Assembly (NCBI GenBank): GCA_964529175.1
Contig: CAZGVO010000003.1
Location: forward strand, 186,001 to 250,000
DNA from: JAAFJM01 sp964529175
GTDB taxonomy: Bacteria; Bacteroidota; Bacteroidia; UKL13-3
Reading direction: 5' to 3'
Length of the DNA stretch: 64,000 nt
In this document: piece after piece, positions 35,213 through 45,700 of the stretch
How the letters are laid out: each line of letters begins with the position of its first letter
Position numbering within the stretch: the first letter of the stretch is position 1
Made by a program: the position numbers and the translations under genes
The notes under the pieces: model-generated
Told to the model about the DNA's origin: nothing
The model's input: only the letters and a program-made list of their open reading frames with translations
The model's database searches: none

Positions 35213-36121
35213 TTAGTTATTATATGTCTTTTTCGTTTCTTCAATTACAATAATAATTTTTTGAAAATGTAAAAAATCATCATAAGTAAAAATCTTATTT
35301 TTATTTAACTCAAACCAATAAATTATTGGATGGAAATTACCTATTTTATAATTGTATATGTTATTTGGTATGGTTTTAAAAAACTGCTCTTGTGAAAATT
35401 GTTCGGGAACAAAATTCCCTTCCGAAGGAGGGGTGTGCCGATAATTATCGCTAGAAGACCGGGGTGGCAAAATCAATGTATTTCCATCAAAATGATTAGC
35501 ATAATTTTCAATAAAAAAATTCTCTAACTCTTGCATCACATAAGTTAAACGTTTAAAAACATCAATTACTTTGATTCTAAAAACCCTTAACCCCAACTGC
35601 TTAAAATATGCTTCTCTTTCATTATCGTACTCTACTTTACTATCGTGGCTAGAACCATCTATTTCAATAACCAACCCAAATCTTTTAACATAAAAATCGA
35701 CTATATAGTTACCTATAACTCGTTGCCTATCAAAGTCAATATTATGAAAACCACCTTTGGTTACTTGTTTCCAAAACAATACTTCCGATAAATTTCTAGC
35801 TTGCCTTAACTGCTTTGCTTTTTCTTTCAAATTAGGGTTAAAAGGCAGTTCTGTAATTGGATTTTGAGTTAAAATAATATCATTGATAGCAATAACTCTA
35901 TATGGCTTTTTTAACTCCCCGGTCTTCGACCACCCCTCTTTTTGAGGGGAATTTGACAGCCCGCACTTTTTGAATCCAATAATTGAAGAGCTAGTTTTAT
36001 TATCAATAAATGCTTTCAAAAGTATTATCAAATTTTCAGAAAATGATTTACTCTGAATATTTTCAACTTTTACAAGTTGGTTTAAATAGGTAAAATATTC
36101 TTCAAAAGTCATTTCATACAA
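35213..36121 (-). CDS. DUF559 endonuclease-like protein interrupted by two inverted repeats
   Basis: 302 residues. Residues about 91-203 are a complete DUF559 domain (Vsr-like/PD-(D/E)XK fold): ELPFNPNLKEKAKQLR, LSEVLFWKQ, FDRQRVIGNYIVDFYV, the active-site region LVIEIDGSSH and LGLRVFRI. Residues about 53-70 and 217-237 are translations of two inverted copies of a palindromic DNA repeat (35913-35964, 35411-35468). Residues 1-52 and 240-302 resemble no family I know and may be the two halves of another protein. The gene starts 2 bases after rsgA and ends 3 before dtd, so it is co-translated. The role is unknown. DUF559 genes stand alone elsewhere, so the extra ends are unusual. Confidence 0.85.
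   Translation of the reverse strand: MYEMTFEEYFTYLNQLVKVENIQSKSFSENLIILLKAFIDNKTSSSIIGFKKCGLSNSPQKEGWSKTGELKKPYRVIAINDIILTQNPITELPFNPNLKEKAKQLRQARNLSEVLFWKQVTKGGFHNIDFDRQRVIGNYIVDFYVKRFGLVIEIDGSSHDSKVEYDNEREAYFKQLGLRVFRIKVIDVFKRLTYVMQELENFFIENYANHFDGNTLILPPRSSSDNYRHTPPSEGNFVPEQFSQEQFFKTIPNNIYNYKIGNFHPIIYWFELNKNKIFTYDDFLHFQKIIIVIEETKKTYNN
35411..35468 (+). repeat. Palindromic repeat, left copy inside the DUF559 ORF
   Basis: Reads AATTCCCTTC..GAGGGGTG..GAAGACCGGGG on the plus strand. An additional perfect 12-base palindrome (CGATAATTATCG) is inserted relative to the right copy. It encodes residues 218-237 of the ORF in antisense direction. Confidence 0.85.
35913..35964 (-). repeat. Palindromic repeat, right copy inside the DUF559 ORF
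   Basis: On the minus strand reads AATTCCCCTC..GAGGGGTGG..CGAAGACCGGGG, the same element as at 35411-35468 in opposite orientation. The 444 bases between the copies hold almost exactly the DUF559 domain. Confidence 0.85.
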
Positions 36122-36123
36122 CC

Positions 36124-37047
36124 CTAATTAAACACATCTTCGTTAGCCATAATGCTGAGGTAACTTTGATAACGTTCGGCAGGAATTATGCCTTGTTCAA
36201 TGGCTTCTAAAACCGCGCATTGAGGTTCGTTCATGTGTTTGCAATTATTGAATCTGCATTTACCTATATAGGGTTTCATTTCTTTAAAATAATGCGATAG
36301 TTCTGCATTGTTTAAATCCACTACTCCAAACTCTCTAATTCCAGGTGTATCAATAATAAATCCGCCAAAACTTAAAGGATGCATTTGAGCAAAAGTGGTG
36401 GTATGTTGTCCATTAAAACTCGATTTTGAAATTTCGCCCGTTTTTAAATTTAAGTTAGGCTCAATTCCGTTTAATAACGATGATTTTCCTACACCCGAAT
36501 GACCAGCAACTAAAGTGGTTTTATCTTTCAATAAAGCCTTTACTTCATCTAACCCAATTTGGTCATTAACGGAAGTTTTTATGTAATTGTATCCAACCTG
36601 ATTATGGTATAAATGAATGGTATCGTTCAATACATCTTCCAATCCATCGGTACATAAATCTACTTTATTAAAAATAATAGTAGTTGGAATATGATAAGCC
36701 TCGGCTGTAGCCAAAAATCTATCAATAAAACCTAGCGAAGTAGTAGGAAAAGCAATGGTTACCATTAATATAGCTTGGTCAATATTACTGGCTATAATAT
36801 GCGTTTGTTTTGAAAGATTACTGGCCTTACGAATGATGTAGTTTTTTCTGTTTTCAATTGAAAAAATCACCCCATTTTCGCTATTGGGTTCCATTTCAAA
36901 ATTTACTTTATCGCCAACGGTTACAGGATTGGTGTGTTTTAAACCTTGTAATCTAAACTTACCTTTTAACCTGCAATTTACAATTTGCAAATCGGGTTTC
37001 ATTACCTCGTACCAACTCCCAGTTGATTTTACAACAATTCCTTCCAT
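36124..37047 (-). CDS. rsgA: Ribosome small subunit GTPase A
   Basis: The 307-residue protein is a circularly permuted GTPase for late 30S maturation. It has an N-terminal OB fold (residues 1-65: EGIVVKSTGSWYEV, CRLKGKFR) and a G domain with NKVD, P-loop GHSGVGKSSLLNG and DTPGIREFG. A C-terminal zinc-binding part follows (CRFNNCKHMNEPQCAV). The start codon overlaps the crcB stop by one base (TAATG), which indicates coupling. Confidence 0.97.
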   Translation of the reverse strand: MEGIVVKSTGSWYEVMKPDLQIVNCRLKGKFRLQGLKHTNPVTVGDKVNFEMEPNSENGVIFSIENRKNYIIRKASNLSKQTHIIASNIDQAILMVTIAFPTTSLGFIDRFLATAEAYHIPTTIIFNKVDLCTDGLEDVLNDTIHLYHNQVGYNYIKTSVNDQIGLDEVKALLKDKTTLVAGHSGVGKSSLLNGIEPNLNLKTGEISKSSFNGQHTTTFAQMHPLSFGGFIIDTPGIREFGVVDLNNAELSHYFKEMKPYIGKCRFNNCKHMNEPQCAVLEAIEQGIIPAERYQSYLSIMANEDVFN

Positions 37048-37433
37048 TAGCTTTTAATTGAAAATCCTAAATATGCAAACCCAATGCACACCAAATTGGT
37101 TAATAAAATATAAGTAAAAGCTTGTTTAAAAAGCTGTTGTTTAAACATGGTAATGGTTTCAAATGCGAATGATGAATAAGTGGTAAAACCACCTAAAACA
37201 CCTACGATAAGAAGCAATTTGATAGTATCGAAATGATTTGGGTTGCTGAGCTGAGTCGAAGCATTTAAAAGCAAAGCATAACACAAACCAATACAAAAGC
37301 AGCCAATAGCATTTACCAAAAAGGTATTTATTGGAAACTGTACTTGGGTGTAATCTTTTAACAATACAGAAAACAAATAGCGCAAAACCGCTCCCAAAGC
37401 ACCTCCAAGGGCTACAAAAATTATTGATTTCAT
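37047..37433 (-). CDS. crcB: Fluoride channel Fluc/CrcB
   Basis: The 128-residue protein has four membrane helices and the family motifs GALGAVLRYLFS, TFLVNAIGCFCIGL and GGFTTYSSFAFET, containing the phenylalanine and threonine residues that line the fluoride pores. It exports fluoride as a dual-topology dimer. The ATG at 37433 is chosen over an upstream TTG (37442) that overlaps the promoter element. No fluoride riboswitch is visible. Confidence 0.95.
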   Translation of the reverse strand: MKSIIFVALGGALGAVLRYLFSVLLKDYTQVQFPINTFLVNAIGCFCIGLCYALLLNASTQLSNPNHFDTIKLLLIVGVLGGFTTYSSFAFETITMFKQQLFKQAFTYILLTNLVCIGFAYLGFSIKS

Positions 37434-37439
37434 GAAAGG

Positions 37440-37447
37440 CAAATATA
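37440..37447 (-). promoter_or_regulatory. Promoter -7 element for crcB-rsgA-DUF559-dtd
   Basis: TATATTTG on the minus strand, six bases from the crcB ATG, so the transcript would be leaderless or nearly so. Confidence 0.6.
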
Positions 37448-37465
37448 AGATAGATAATTACAATT

Positions 37466-37497
37466 AGCCACAGATTGCACGGATTACACAGAAATTT
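37466..37497. repeat. CCACAGATT-type short interspersed sequence
   Basis: CCACAGATTGCACGGATTACACAGAAATTT-like sequence. The related CCACTGATTATACAGATTTCACAGAAATT stretch lies at 38497. Confidence 0.5.
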
Positions 37498-37525
37498 TTA
37501 AAAAGAGGATTAATTATGAAACAAC

Positions 37526-37543
37526 ACTTCGACAAGCTCAGTG
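37526..37543. repeat. Half-site of the TTTCGACAAGCTCAA palindrome
   Basis: ACTTCGACAAGCTCAGTG matches one arm of the hairpin at 31195-31240. The second arm is absent. A run of near-repeats of ATTCAACATTCAT type follows to 37580. Confidence 0.5.
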
Positions 37544-37586
37544 TTCACCATTCAAAATTCATCATTCAACATTCATAATTTTACCC

Positions 37587-37594
37587 TACTTTCG
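37587..37594 (+). promoter_or_regulatory. Candidate promoter of yicC-gmk-nadD
   Basis: TACTTTCG followed by CC, 20 bases before the yicC ATG. It fits TAnnTTTG with one mismatch. Confidence 0.5.
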
Positions 37595-37614
37595 CCTTCT
37601 TTTTTTTGAAAAAT

Positions 37615-38487
37615 ATGATAAAATCAATGACGGGTTTTGGGCAAGCTGAAACCGATACAGACCAATTTTTATGCAAAGTAGATATTAAAGCTTTAAATGG
37701 TAAGTTTTTAGATATTAATATTCGTATGCCTCGCAATTTGCAAAACAAGGAGTTGGAGCTGCGCAATGATTTATCGAAAAAGCTAGAAAGAGGTAGTATT
37801 AGCATAAGTATCAATATTACAAGTAAAAACACCAACGATTCATATTTACCTATCAATCAAGATGTTGCAAAATTTTATTTAACCCAAATAAACATTCTTG
37901 CCGCTGAAAGCAATATGCCTAGTAATCACCTATTTAAATCAATTTTTGATTTCCCTGGAATTATTCAGAGTAAAGAAGATGAAGGCACCAATGAAGATGA
38001 TTGGAAAATAATTGTGAATACTGTTAACAATGCCTTAGTTGAGTTTAATAAATTTAGAACACGTGAAGGTGAAATTTTAGCCACTGAATTGACTAATTTA
38101 TGCCAAAGTATTCAAAACAAGTTGATTGCTTTAGCACCTTTTGAAACTGCAAGAATTGAAAATGTAAGGGCTAAAATAGCTAAAGAGTTAAGTAGCTTAC
38201 AAACCGATTTGATTGATAAAAACCGTTTTGAACAAGAGCTGATTTATTATATTGAAAAACTAGATATTAACGAGGAAAAATCGAGGTTAACAGAGCATTG
38301 CACTTTCTTTTTAGAAACTTTAAAACAAGAAACCAATGGTAAAAAATTAGGTTTTATTGCTCAGGAAATGGGCCGCGAAATCAATACCATTGGTAGCAAA
38401 AGTAACGATAGTAATATGCAGCGATTGGTGGTAGAAATGAAAGATGAATTAGAAAAAATTAAGGAACAAATCAATAATATTTGCTAA
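37615..38487 (+). CDS. yicC: YicC-family endoribonuclease
   Basis: The 290-residue protein begins MIKSMTGFGQA, the invariant YicC N-terminus. This fixes the ATG at 37615 rather than the in-frame TTG at 37606. Further family features are DIKALNGKFLDINIRMP, ENVRAKIAKEL and the C-terminal LGFIAQEMGREINTIGSKSND. YicC proteins are endoribonucleases linked to small-RNA decay in E. coli. It is usually next to gmk, as here. Confidence 0.95.
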   Translation: MIKSMTGFGQAETDTDQFLCKVDIKALNGKFLDINIRMPRNLQNKELELRNDLSKKLERGSISISINITSKNTNDSYLPINQDVAKFYLTQINILAAESNMPSNHLFKSIFDFPGIIQSKEDEGTNEDDWKIIVNTVNNALVEFNKFRTREGEILATELTNLCQSIQNKLIALAPFETARIENVRAKIAKELSSLQTDLIDKNRFEQELIYYIEKLDINEEKSRLTEHCTFFLETLKQETNGKKLGFIAQEMGREINTIGSKSNDSNMQRLVVEMKDELEKIKEQINNIC

Positions 38488-38492
38488 TTAGA

Positions 38493-38566
38493 TCAGCCAC
38501 TGATTATACAGATTTCACAGAAATTAATTATAAAGATTTCTGCGATTATCAGCGAAATCTGCGGGA
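38493..38566. repeat. CAGATTTC hairpin between yicC and gmk
   Basis: CAGATTTCACAGAAATT..AAGATTTCTGCGATT..AGCGAAATCTGCGGG includes the facing arms AGATTTCTGCG and CGAAATCTGCG in part. The start resembles the sequence at 37466-37497. The hairpin could weaken or pause transcription between the two genes. Confidence 0.5.
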
Positions 38567-38581
38567 AATAAAAAGAATAAA

Positions 38582-39145
38582 ATGAATAAAGTAATTATAT
38601 TTTGTGCGCCAAGTGGCAGCGGAAAAACCACCATTGTAAAACATTTATTAAGTGTAAATAAGCAATTGGCCTTTTCGGTATCGGCTTGTACACGCGCACA
38701 AAGAGCCAATGAGGTGCATGGTAAAGATTATTATTTTTTAACACACGAAGATTTTAAAAACAAACTGGTTCATGGTGAGTTTTTAGAATACGAAGAAGTT
38801 TATGGAGGTAATTTTTACGGTACTTTAAAATCGGAAATTGACAGGATTTGGGCAGAAGGTAAAGTGGTGATTTTTGATGTAGATGTAGTGGGTGGATTAA
38901 ACCTAAAAAAACACTTTGAAGAAAAAGCCTTGGCCATTTTTGTAAAACCACCAAGTGTGGAAATTTTAGCACAAAGGTTAAAAGAACGCTCTACCGAAAC
39001 GGAAGAAACCTTGCAAGTTAGAATTGGTAAAGCTGTTTTGGAATTGGCTTACGAAAATAAGTTTGAAACTGTGTTATTAAACGAAAACCTACCTGAAGCA
39101 TTGCGAAAAGCAGAGCAATTAGTAAATGATTTTATAGCAAAATAA
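38582..39145 (+). CDS. gmk: Guanylate kinase
   Basis: The 187-residue protein phosphorylates GMP to GDP. Its P-loop is APSGSGKTTIVKHLL (residues 9-23). SVSACTRAQRANEVHGKDYYF is the GMP-binding region, with LEYEEVYGGNFYGT and VIFDVDVVGG. The length is slightly short (about 200 is usual) but complete. It is in the yicC-gmk-nadD group, 3 bases before nadD. Confidence 0.97.
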   Translation: MNKVIIFCAPSGSGKTTIVKHLLSVNKQLAFSVSACTRAQRANEVHGKDYYFLTHEDFKNKLVHGEFLEYEEVYGGNFYGTLKSEIDRIWAEGKVVIFDVDVVGGLNLKKHFEEKALAIFVKPPSVEILAQRLKERSTETEETLQVRIGKAVLELAYENKFETVLLNENLPEALRKAEQLVNDFIAK

Positions 39146-39148
39146 AAA

Positions 39149-39724
39149 ATGAAAATAGGTTTGTTATTTGGGTCGTTTAATCCCATTCATACAGGGCATT
39201 TATTAATAGCCAATTACATGGTAGAATATACCGAGTTGGATAAAATTTGGTTTGTGGTAAGTCCGCAAAATCCATTTAAAGTAAACGATGAATTGCTTGA
39301 TGAAAATTTGCGGTTAAAAATGATAGAAATGGCCATAGCCGATGATAACAGATTTGAAGCATGCGATATTGAATTTGGAATGCCCAAACCTAATTACACT
39401 TATTTGACCCTAACAACGCTTGCCGAAAAATATTCTGAACACCAATTTACACCTATTATTGGTGGCGATAATTTGCAGAGTTTTCATTTATGGAAAAACT
39501 ACGAAAGCATTTTAGAAAACTATCAGCTATTCGTTTACCGTAGGGCTGGATTTCATGAAAATCCATTATTAGCCAACCACAAAAAAATTAGTTTATACGA
39601 AGTTCCTTTGCTCAATATTTCATCTACTTATATTAGAGAAACTTTACAAGCAGGTAAATCAATCAGGTATTTGGTACCAAAAGTTGTTAAAGAATTTATA
39701 GACGAACACCATTTATACCAATAA
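39149..39724 (+). CDS. nadD: Nicotinate-nucleotide adenylyltransferase
   Basis: The 191-residue protein joins nicotinate mononucleotide and ATP to form deamido-NAD. It shows the nucleotidyltransferase motif GSFNPIHTGHL (residues 8-18), GGDNLQSFHLWKNYE and the ISSTYIRETL motif near 165. It is translationally close to gmk and ends at a strong bidirectional terminator. Confidence 0.97.
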   Translation: MKIGLLFGSFNPIHTGHLLIANYMVEYTELDKIWFVVSPQNPFKVNDELLDENLRLKMIEMAIADDNRFEACDIEFGMPKPNYTYLTLTTLAEKYSEHQFTPIIGGDNLQSFHLWKNYESILENYQLFVYRRAGFHENPLLANHKKISLYEVPLLNISSTYIRETLQAGKSIRYLVPKVVKEFIDEHHLYQ

Positions 39725-39741
39725 TTTTATTTCTTTATCAT

Positions 39742-39779
39742 AAAAAAGGGGCTGTTTCAATTGAAACAGCCCCTTTTTA
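39742..39779. terminator. Bidirectional terminator between nadD and the giant T9SS gene
   Basis: Perfect palindrome: AAAAAGGGGCTGTTTCAA and its complement meet without a loop spacer, with A- and T-runs on both sides. It serves both convergent genes. Confidence 0.92.
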
Positions 39780-39797
39780 TTATGCTTACAGCTAATA

Positions 39798-42700
39798 TTA
39801 GTTTTTAACTAATTTATGAACAAATGTTTGTCCATTAACTGTAACTTTAACTACGTAAATACCTGCATTTAAATTAGGTAAATCATTCATATTTAAAGTA
39901 TTTAAACCATTAACAGTATTAAAGCTTTTGCTTACTAATACTTTACCTTGTAAATCAATAGTTTCAACAGCAGCATTACCTGCTTCTGTAGCGTTAACTA
40001 CGATGTTAAACTCTGTATTAAATGGATTAGGGAAAACCTCAAATACGTTTTCAGTTTTGCTATCATTATTAACAGACACCACTTTTGAATAAGTGAATTG
40101 ACCATCTAAGTCCAATTGTTTTAGTCTATAGTAAATTACATTGCTAGCATTGTTTACAAAAGCATTGGCATCTACTAAATTATAGTTTGATATAGTATTG
40201 CTATTAACAGCACCTTTAACAAAACCTAAGTATTTAAAGTTTTTACCATCAATTGAACTTTCTACTTCAAAACCTTTATTGTTTTCTTCGCTAGCGGTAG
40301 TCCATGAAACTAAAACATTGTTATTTTTAGCTGAAGCAGTTAATGCAATTAACTTAACAGGCAAAGGATTAGAAGCACCATTGGTACCTGTAAATATTCC
40401 AAACACATTTTGATTGGCACTTACCGATTGCATAGTCCCAGTAATAGCACTTGAATTAGAAGCTGTAATTAAATTCCAGTTTATTCCTGTATAACGAGCT
40501 ATTCTAGTATTATTATTGCCTGAAACAGTGCCAAACTGTGCTGAATCTGCAATTAATGAAATACCATAATTGAACCCTGAACCACCATTAGGTACAATAT
40601 TATAATAAGAGTTGTATCTGGTACTTCCACTTATTAAATTTGGCGCATTGATGCCTGAATAATACAATACATTTAAAGCACTAGGAACCGTTCCAACTGA
40701 ACCCCAGTTAATACTTGCAACTTGACGGCCTGCAAATGTGTATGTAGTAGTGGTATTTAATGCAGGAGCTGCATTGGCGGTTGCTGCTATTGGAGTGGTT
40801 GATGTTGTAAATTCAACTGAACCTATATCAACAGCGCCACCTAAAATAGTTGTTGAACGTGTGGTATTGTTATAATCGTTGGTAACATTACTTAATGCCA
40901 AACCTTTTCCATGCACATACCACGAGGCAGAATTGGTAGTTACTATTCCTAAATTACCGACTAAAGTATCTATAAATAAATTTTGTGCAGGTAAATTTGA
41001 GGTAAGCTCATACCAATTTGATGAATAAGTATTTGCACCAGTATACAAAGTATTAAAAATAGAAACACTATTTGGAAAACCAGTTGGTCCTTCCGCTAAT
41101 TTAGTTGTATCATTAGCCAAATACAAATTATAATTGGTAGTATTAGGTGCAATTCCTGTTAATGAATTAGAACCTGTGGTGTAATTGCTTCCTGTTCCTG
41201 TGGTTGTTCTTTTATTGAAAAACACATTATTAAAACTACTTATGTTTACCAATCCAGTGCGTTGTAAGCAATAAGAATTGTTTGAACCACCTACAGTGGT
41301 ACCATTTATAAAAATAGTATTATTCAAATAACTATTTGTGCCACTAGCAGCCACATCTTGAATACCATAAACACGGGTTTCGCCAATGGTATTATTGCCA
41401 ATGCTAATTTGGTTATTGCGAACAATTGAATTTCCTGTTGTTGAATTATAAATCCCGTAAACTTGATTTGAACTTGCACCAGTACCTGTTCCAATTCCCC
41501 AAACATTATAAATTCTATTTCTTTGAATGGTTACATTTGTTCCACTAAGAATAGTTATTCCAGCAGCTGGATAAGCAGTTGTTCCAGTATTTGTACTTAC
41601 AATATTATAAATGGTATTATTCTCAAAATTATGGTTAATACCACCGTTAATCCAAACACCCATTGGTAGATACAAAAATCCAGTACTTGTTGAATTGGAA
41701 CGAATATCTCGAATAGTATTGTTTATTGCATTTACCGTTCCTCCTGTAACCGTGATTCCACAATTTCTATCCCCTGAATTGTCATAATAATTCACGTTTC
41801 CAATTAAATTATTGGTAATATTTACTGTTCCACCAGAAACATTAATTATTCCGTTATCAAATCCATTTTGAATTGTATCGTACGGTTGAGCAGCACCACC
41901 AAAAGTATTGTTATTTATATTTACCGTTCCTGCCGAAACGGCTATTAAATTAACTGAACCAACGCTAGCAAAATTTGAAAAAATATTATTATTAATTTGT
42001 GTATTGGTAACTGTATTATTAATTCTAAAACCAGTCAATGATGATGATGATGTAAATGGAGTTCCACTTCTAATCGCATTTGAACCACCAAAATTATTTC
42101 CAGTAAAATTATGACCTGTACCACCATCAATTTGCATAACAATCATTCCTTGATTTTTGGTAATAGTTTGATAAAAACTATTATTTGAAATATTCCAAAA
42201 ATCGCCTGCGGTTGTACTTAAATTTACACCATTATATCCAAAATTAAAAATTTCATTATTACTAAAAGTATTGTAATCATTACCTATGCCTGTGGTACCT
42301 TGACTAAATAATCCAGTGTTTGGAATATTGCTTGTTGCAATGGTGCCTAGCGTGTCTCTAATGATACAATTCACGATAGCGTTCGAATCATTTCCAAATC
42401 CACCAACTACATTTGAAGTAGAAAAAGTAATTGTACCTACTGTATTATTTACACTCTCCACATTACAGAATGAAATGGTATCTAATTTAGCATCATTTAA
42501 CAAAGTAATTGCATGTCCAGCTAATGATCTGTTTCTAATTCTTAAGTATCTTCCACTTCCGGCAAATCTTCCATCAATTTTAACCCTATCAGCACCATTT
42601 AATCGAATCAATCCACCAGCAAATGAACCTGCAATTAGTCTTTCTGTTGCGGTATCAGGAATTATCGAAAAAGTATAATTGCCTACACCCGTTTCATTGA

Positions 42701-45700
42701 TTTGATTAATTCCATTAACACCTGTTTCTAATAAATCGCTAGTAATTGTTGCTGTTAAATTTCCGTTTAAAGAACCATTATTTATTGCTTCAAATAAACC
42801 TCCAACTCCTGTTAATGAAGTATAGGTTTGTCCGTTACCAACATTAACGGTTCCGCTTAAACCTGGTACAATTCTGTATGAGAACAAAGTTGTAGGTGGC
42901 GTAGTGATACTATTTACATTACTACCTATAGCACCAGCAGGCAATGATGATAAATTATTACCAAATGAAGAATCTTGAGCTACCAAGTAAAAATATACAG
43001 AATCCCCAATAGATAAACCACCCATAGTTGAAGCTGCAATAGTAAAATTCCATTGTCCATTTTGTGCATTACCACTTATTCTTGCAGCACTAGCTGAATT
43101 ATAAGTTCCTATAAACGATTTTTTAAAATAAACTTTAGGCTCATTTCCTAGCGTATTTGGAATTCCAGTTGCATCAGAAATATTTATACTTAATATTCTA
43201 TCACCTGTAGAAGATGTATTGCTAGCTACAGGAGCACTGATTACTGGTGCAAAAATATCTAATGAAATAAAGTTTCCAGCATCTGCACCTATATCTGTTG
43301 GCGAAAGCCCACTTCTTAAGTCGCCATCAATATCATCGGTAATACTTGAAATAAGTGCACCGTTAGCTTCAATAGGAGTTGCCAACGATGAGCTAATATG
43401 CAAATCACCTGTTTGAGCCGACCCTCCTGCATTAACAAACTGTGGATCAGCCACTCCACTGCTAAGGTCAGATGAAACCCATCCTAAAGAATAGTTAAGC
43501 ACATCAGAAGTTCCATTATTTAATGTACCAAAAACAGATCCAGTTCCACCACCAAAATAAATATTATTATTTAGGGTGATAGTGGTATTATTAATTAAAA
43601 AGACTTGATAATGTTTTCCTCCAGTAGATGAGTTAGACCTAGCATTTACGAAAATATTATTTCTTACATCATCAGAAGTTGCCGAAGCTGTGCGTTGAAA
43701 AGCAAATGTGTTTGTAGCTGTTGTTCCAACTCCTGTTCCTCCTATATAAATGCTATTAAAATATACATTGGTAATAGCTACATTTTTTGAAATACCTCTA
43801 AAAACACATGGTGCTGAAATAGAGTTGCCCAATGAATCATAACCCAAACGAATCATATTATTAGAAATGGTAACTAAGCCTGAACCAATATCCATCGCTG
43901 TTAAAAATACAGCTGGATTTACCGCATTTAATGATAAACTATGAATATTGTTTTTACTTATAATGTTGGTACCTGATGTTGGTCCGCCATAAAACAAGCC
44001 TTCACATTGAACAGCAGCACTTGTTGAAGTACCTGTTAAAACTAAGTTATTGATACTATTTCCACTAATTAAAGCTGGCGCTGTGGTAGAAGTATAAGCT
44101 ATTCCAACAATAGCACTTGTGCTTCCACCCGCTGTTGTTTGCGTGGCAGTAGTTAAGTTTCTAATAATATTACCTGTAACTGTGCTAGTTCCTGTTGTTA
44201 CTGCTATCCCAACCAATGAGGTAGCTTGAGTTCCAGTAGCAGAGTAGTTGGTATTTAAATTCGCCACAATATTATTAGTTATGGTATTTACTACACCAGT
44301 AGTTGTACTGTTACAAATAATTCCTCTGAAAGCAGATGCTACAGTAGCCGTTGCAGATGAAGTTGTAATATTAATACTGTTTGCTAAGGTAGTACTACCA
44401 ATTGTATTGTTATTAATAATAATATTTGACCCTCCAGAACCTGCTATTCCATTAAATCCGCTTGAAACAGTAGTAGCATTACCAATTAAATCAATTCCAG
44501 ATATAGTATTATTTGAAAAATTAATAGTTCCACCTGCTCCTGAACGTAATGCTATCATAGACCCATTAGCCGCTGTGGTAGTAAACGTAATTGCACCATT
44601 AGTAGTAGTTGATCCAATTAAGTTTCCTGTAATAGTACCAACATTTACATTACCATTTGCTACATTTATACCGTAAACATTATTACCTGTAAAGCCTCCT
44701 GTAATAGCCATATTGGTAATGGTGTTATTCTGAACGGATGTAGCTGTTCCAATACCTACTGAAATATCCATTCCCATAAATTGGTAAAGTGTAGTACCAG
44801 TCATGGTATACGTTCCAGTACCTGCAGATGAATTGCCCCCAATAAAATTATTAGTAATTACAAAACCACTTGCTGATGTTAATGAAGCAGTGTTTGGGGT
44901 AATCCACATTGCACGATGTGTTTGGGTTCCAGTTGTGGTTATAGTAGCTGTTTGGTACATTCTGTTGGCATTAATTATCCATGAACCATTATTTGCACCA
45001 ACATAAATTCCCGCTGTAGCAATGGTTGGGTGAAAATAATTATAAATATTACAACTATCAATGATATTGCCATCATTATTAGCTGCAACTGTGGTTGCTG
45101 AACCAATAGATGAAATTCCAATAGTAGGATTTCCAACTCCATCTTCATGAATATCGCAGTAACGAATAATATTATTGTCGTTTCCATTAACACCTGTAGT
45201 TGTTCCAAAATTTACAACACCGGCTCCAATTGTTCCTGGAGCAACAATATTATTTGAACGTAAATCAGTATATAAAATGCGATTTGAAGAAGCTTCGTTA
45301 ATAAAGCGAATTACCGGTCCATTAACATTTGTATTAGCTATAGTTAAATTGTTACCAGAAGTAAATATTCCAGTTCCCCCTTGTCTACCATCGATAGTTA
45401 AATTTGATATACCGTTCAAATCAAAAGTTGCAGTACTATTTGAACTTTCAATACGTGAAATAATACCAATATCAGGACGGATAGTTACAGTATTAATACT
45501 TGAAGAGTTGTTATAATTATTAAATACAATTGGAAATACCTCACCGGAAGCTGTGTTATACAAGGCATCCTTTAACACAAAAGTAATTGGGCCAGAAACA
45601 CCTAAAGATGATAAATCATTTACAGCAGCAGTAATGGTTGGGTAAGTTTGTCCAACACCAATATTATAGTTACCTGCTAAAGGTCCTAATATCTTTCTTG

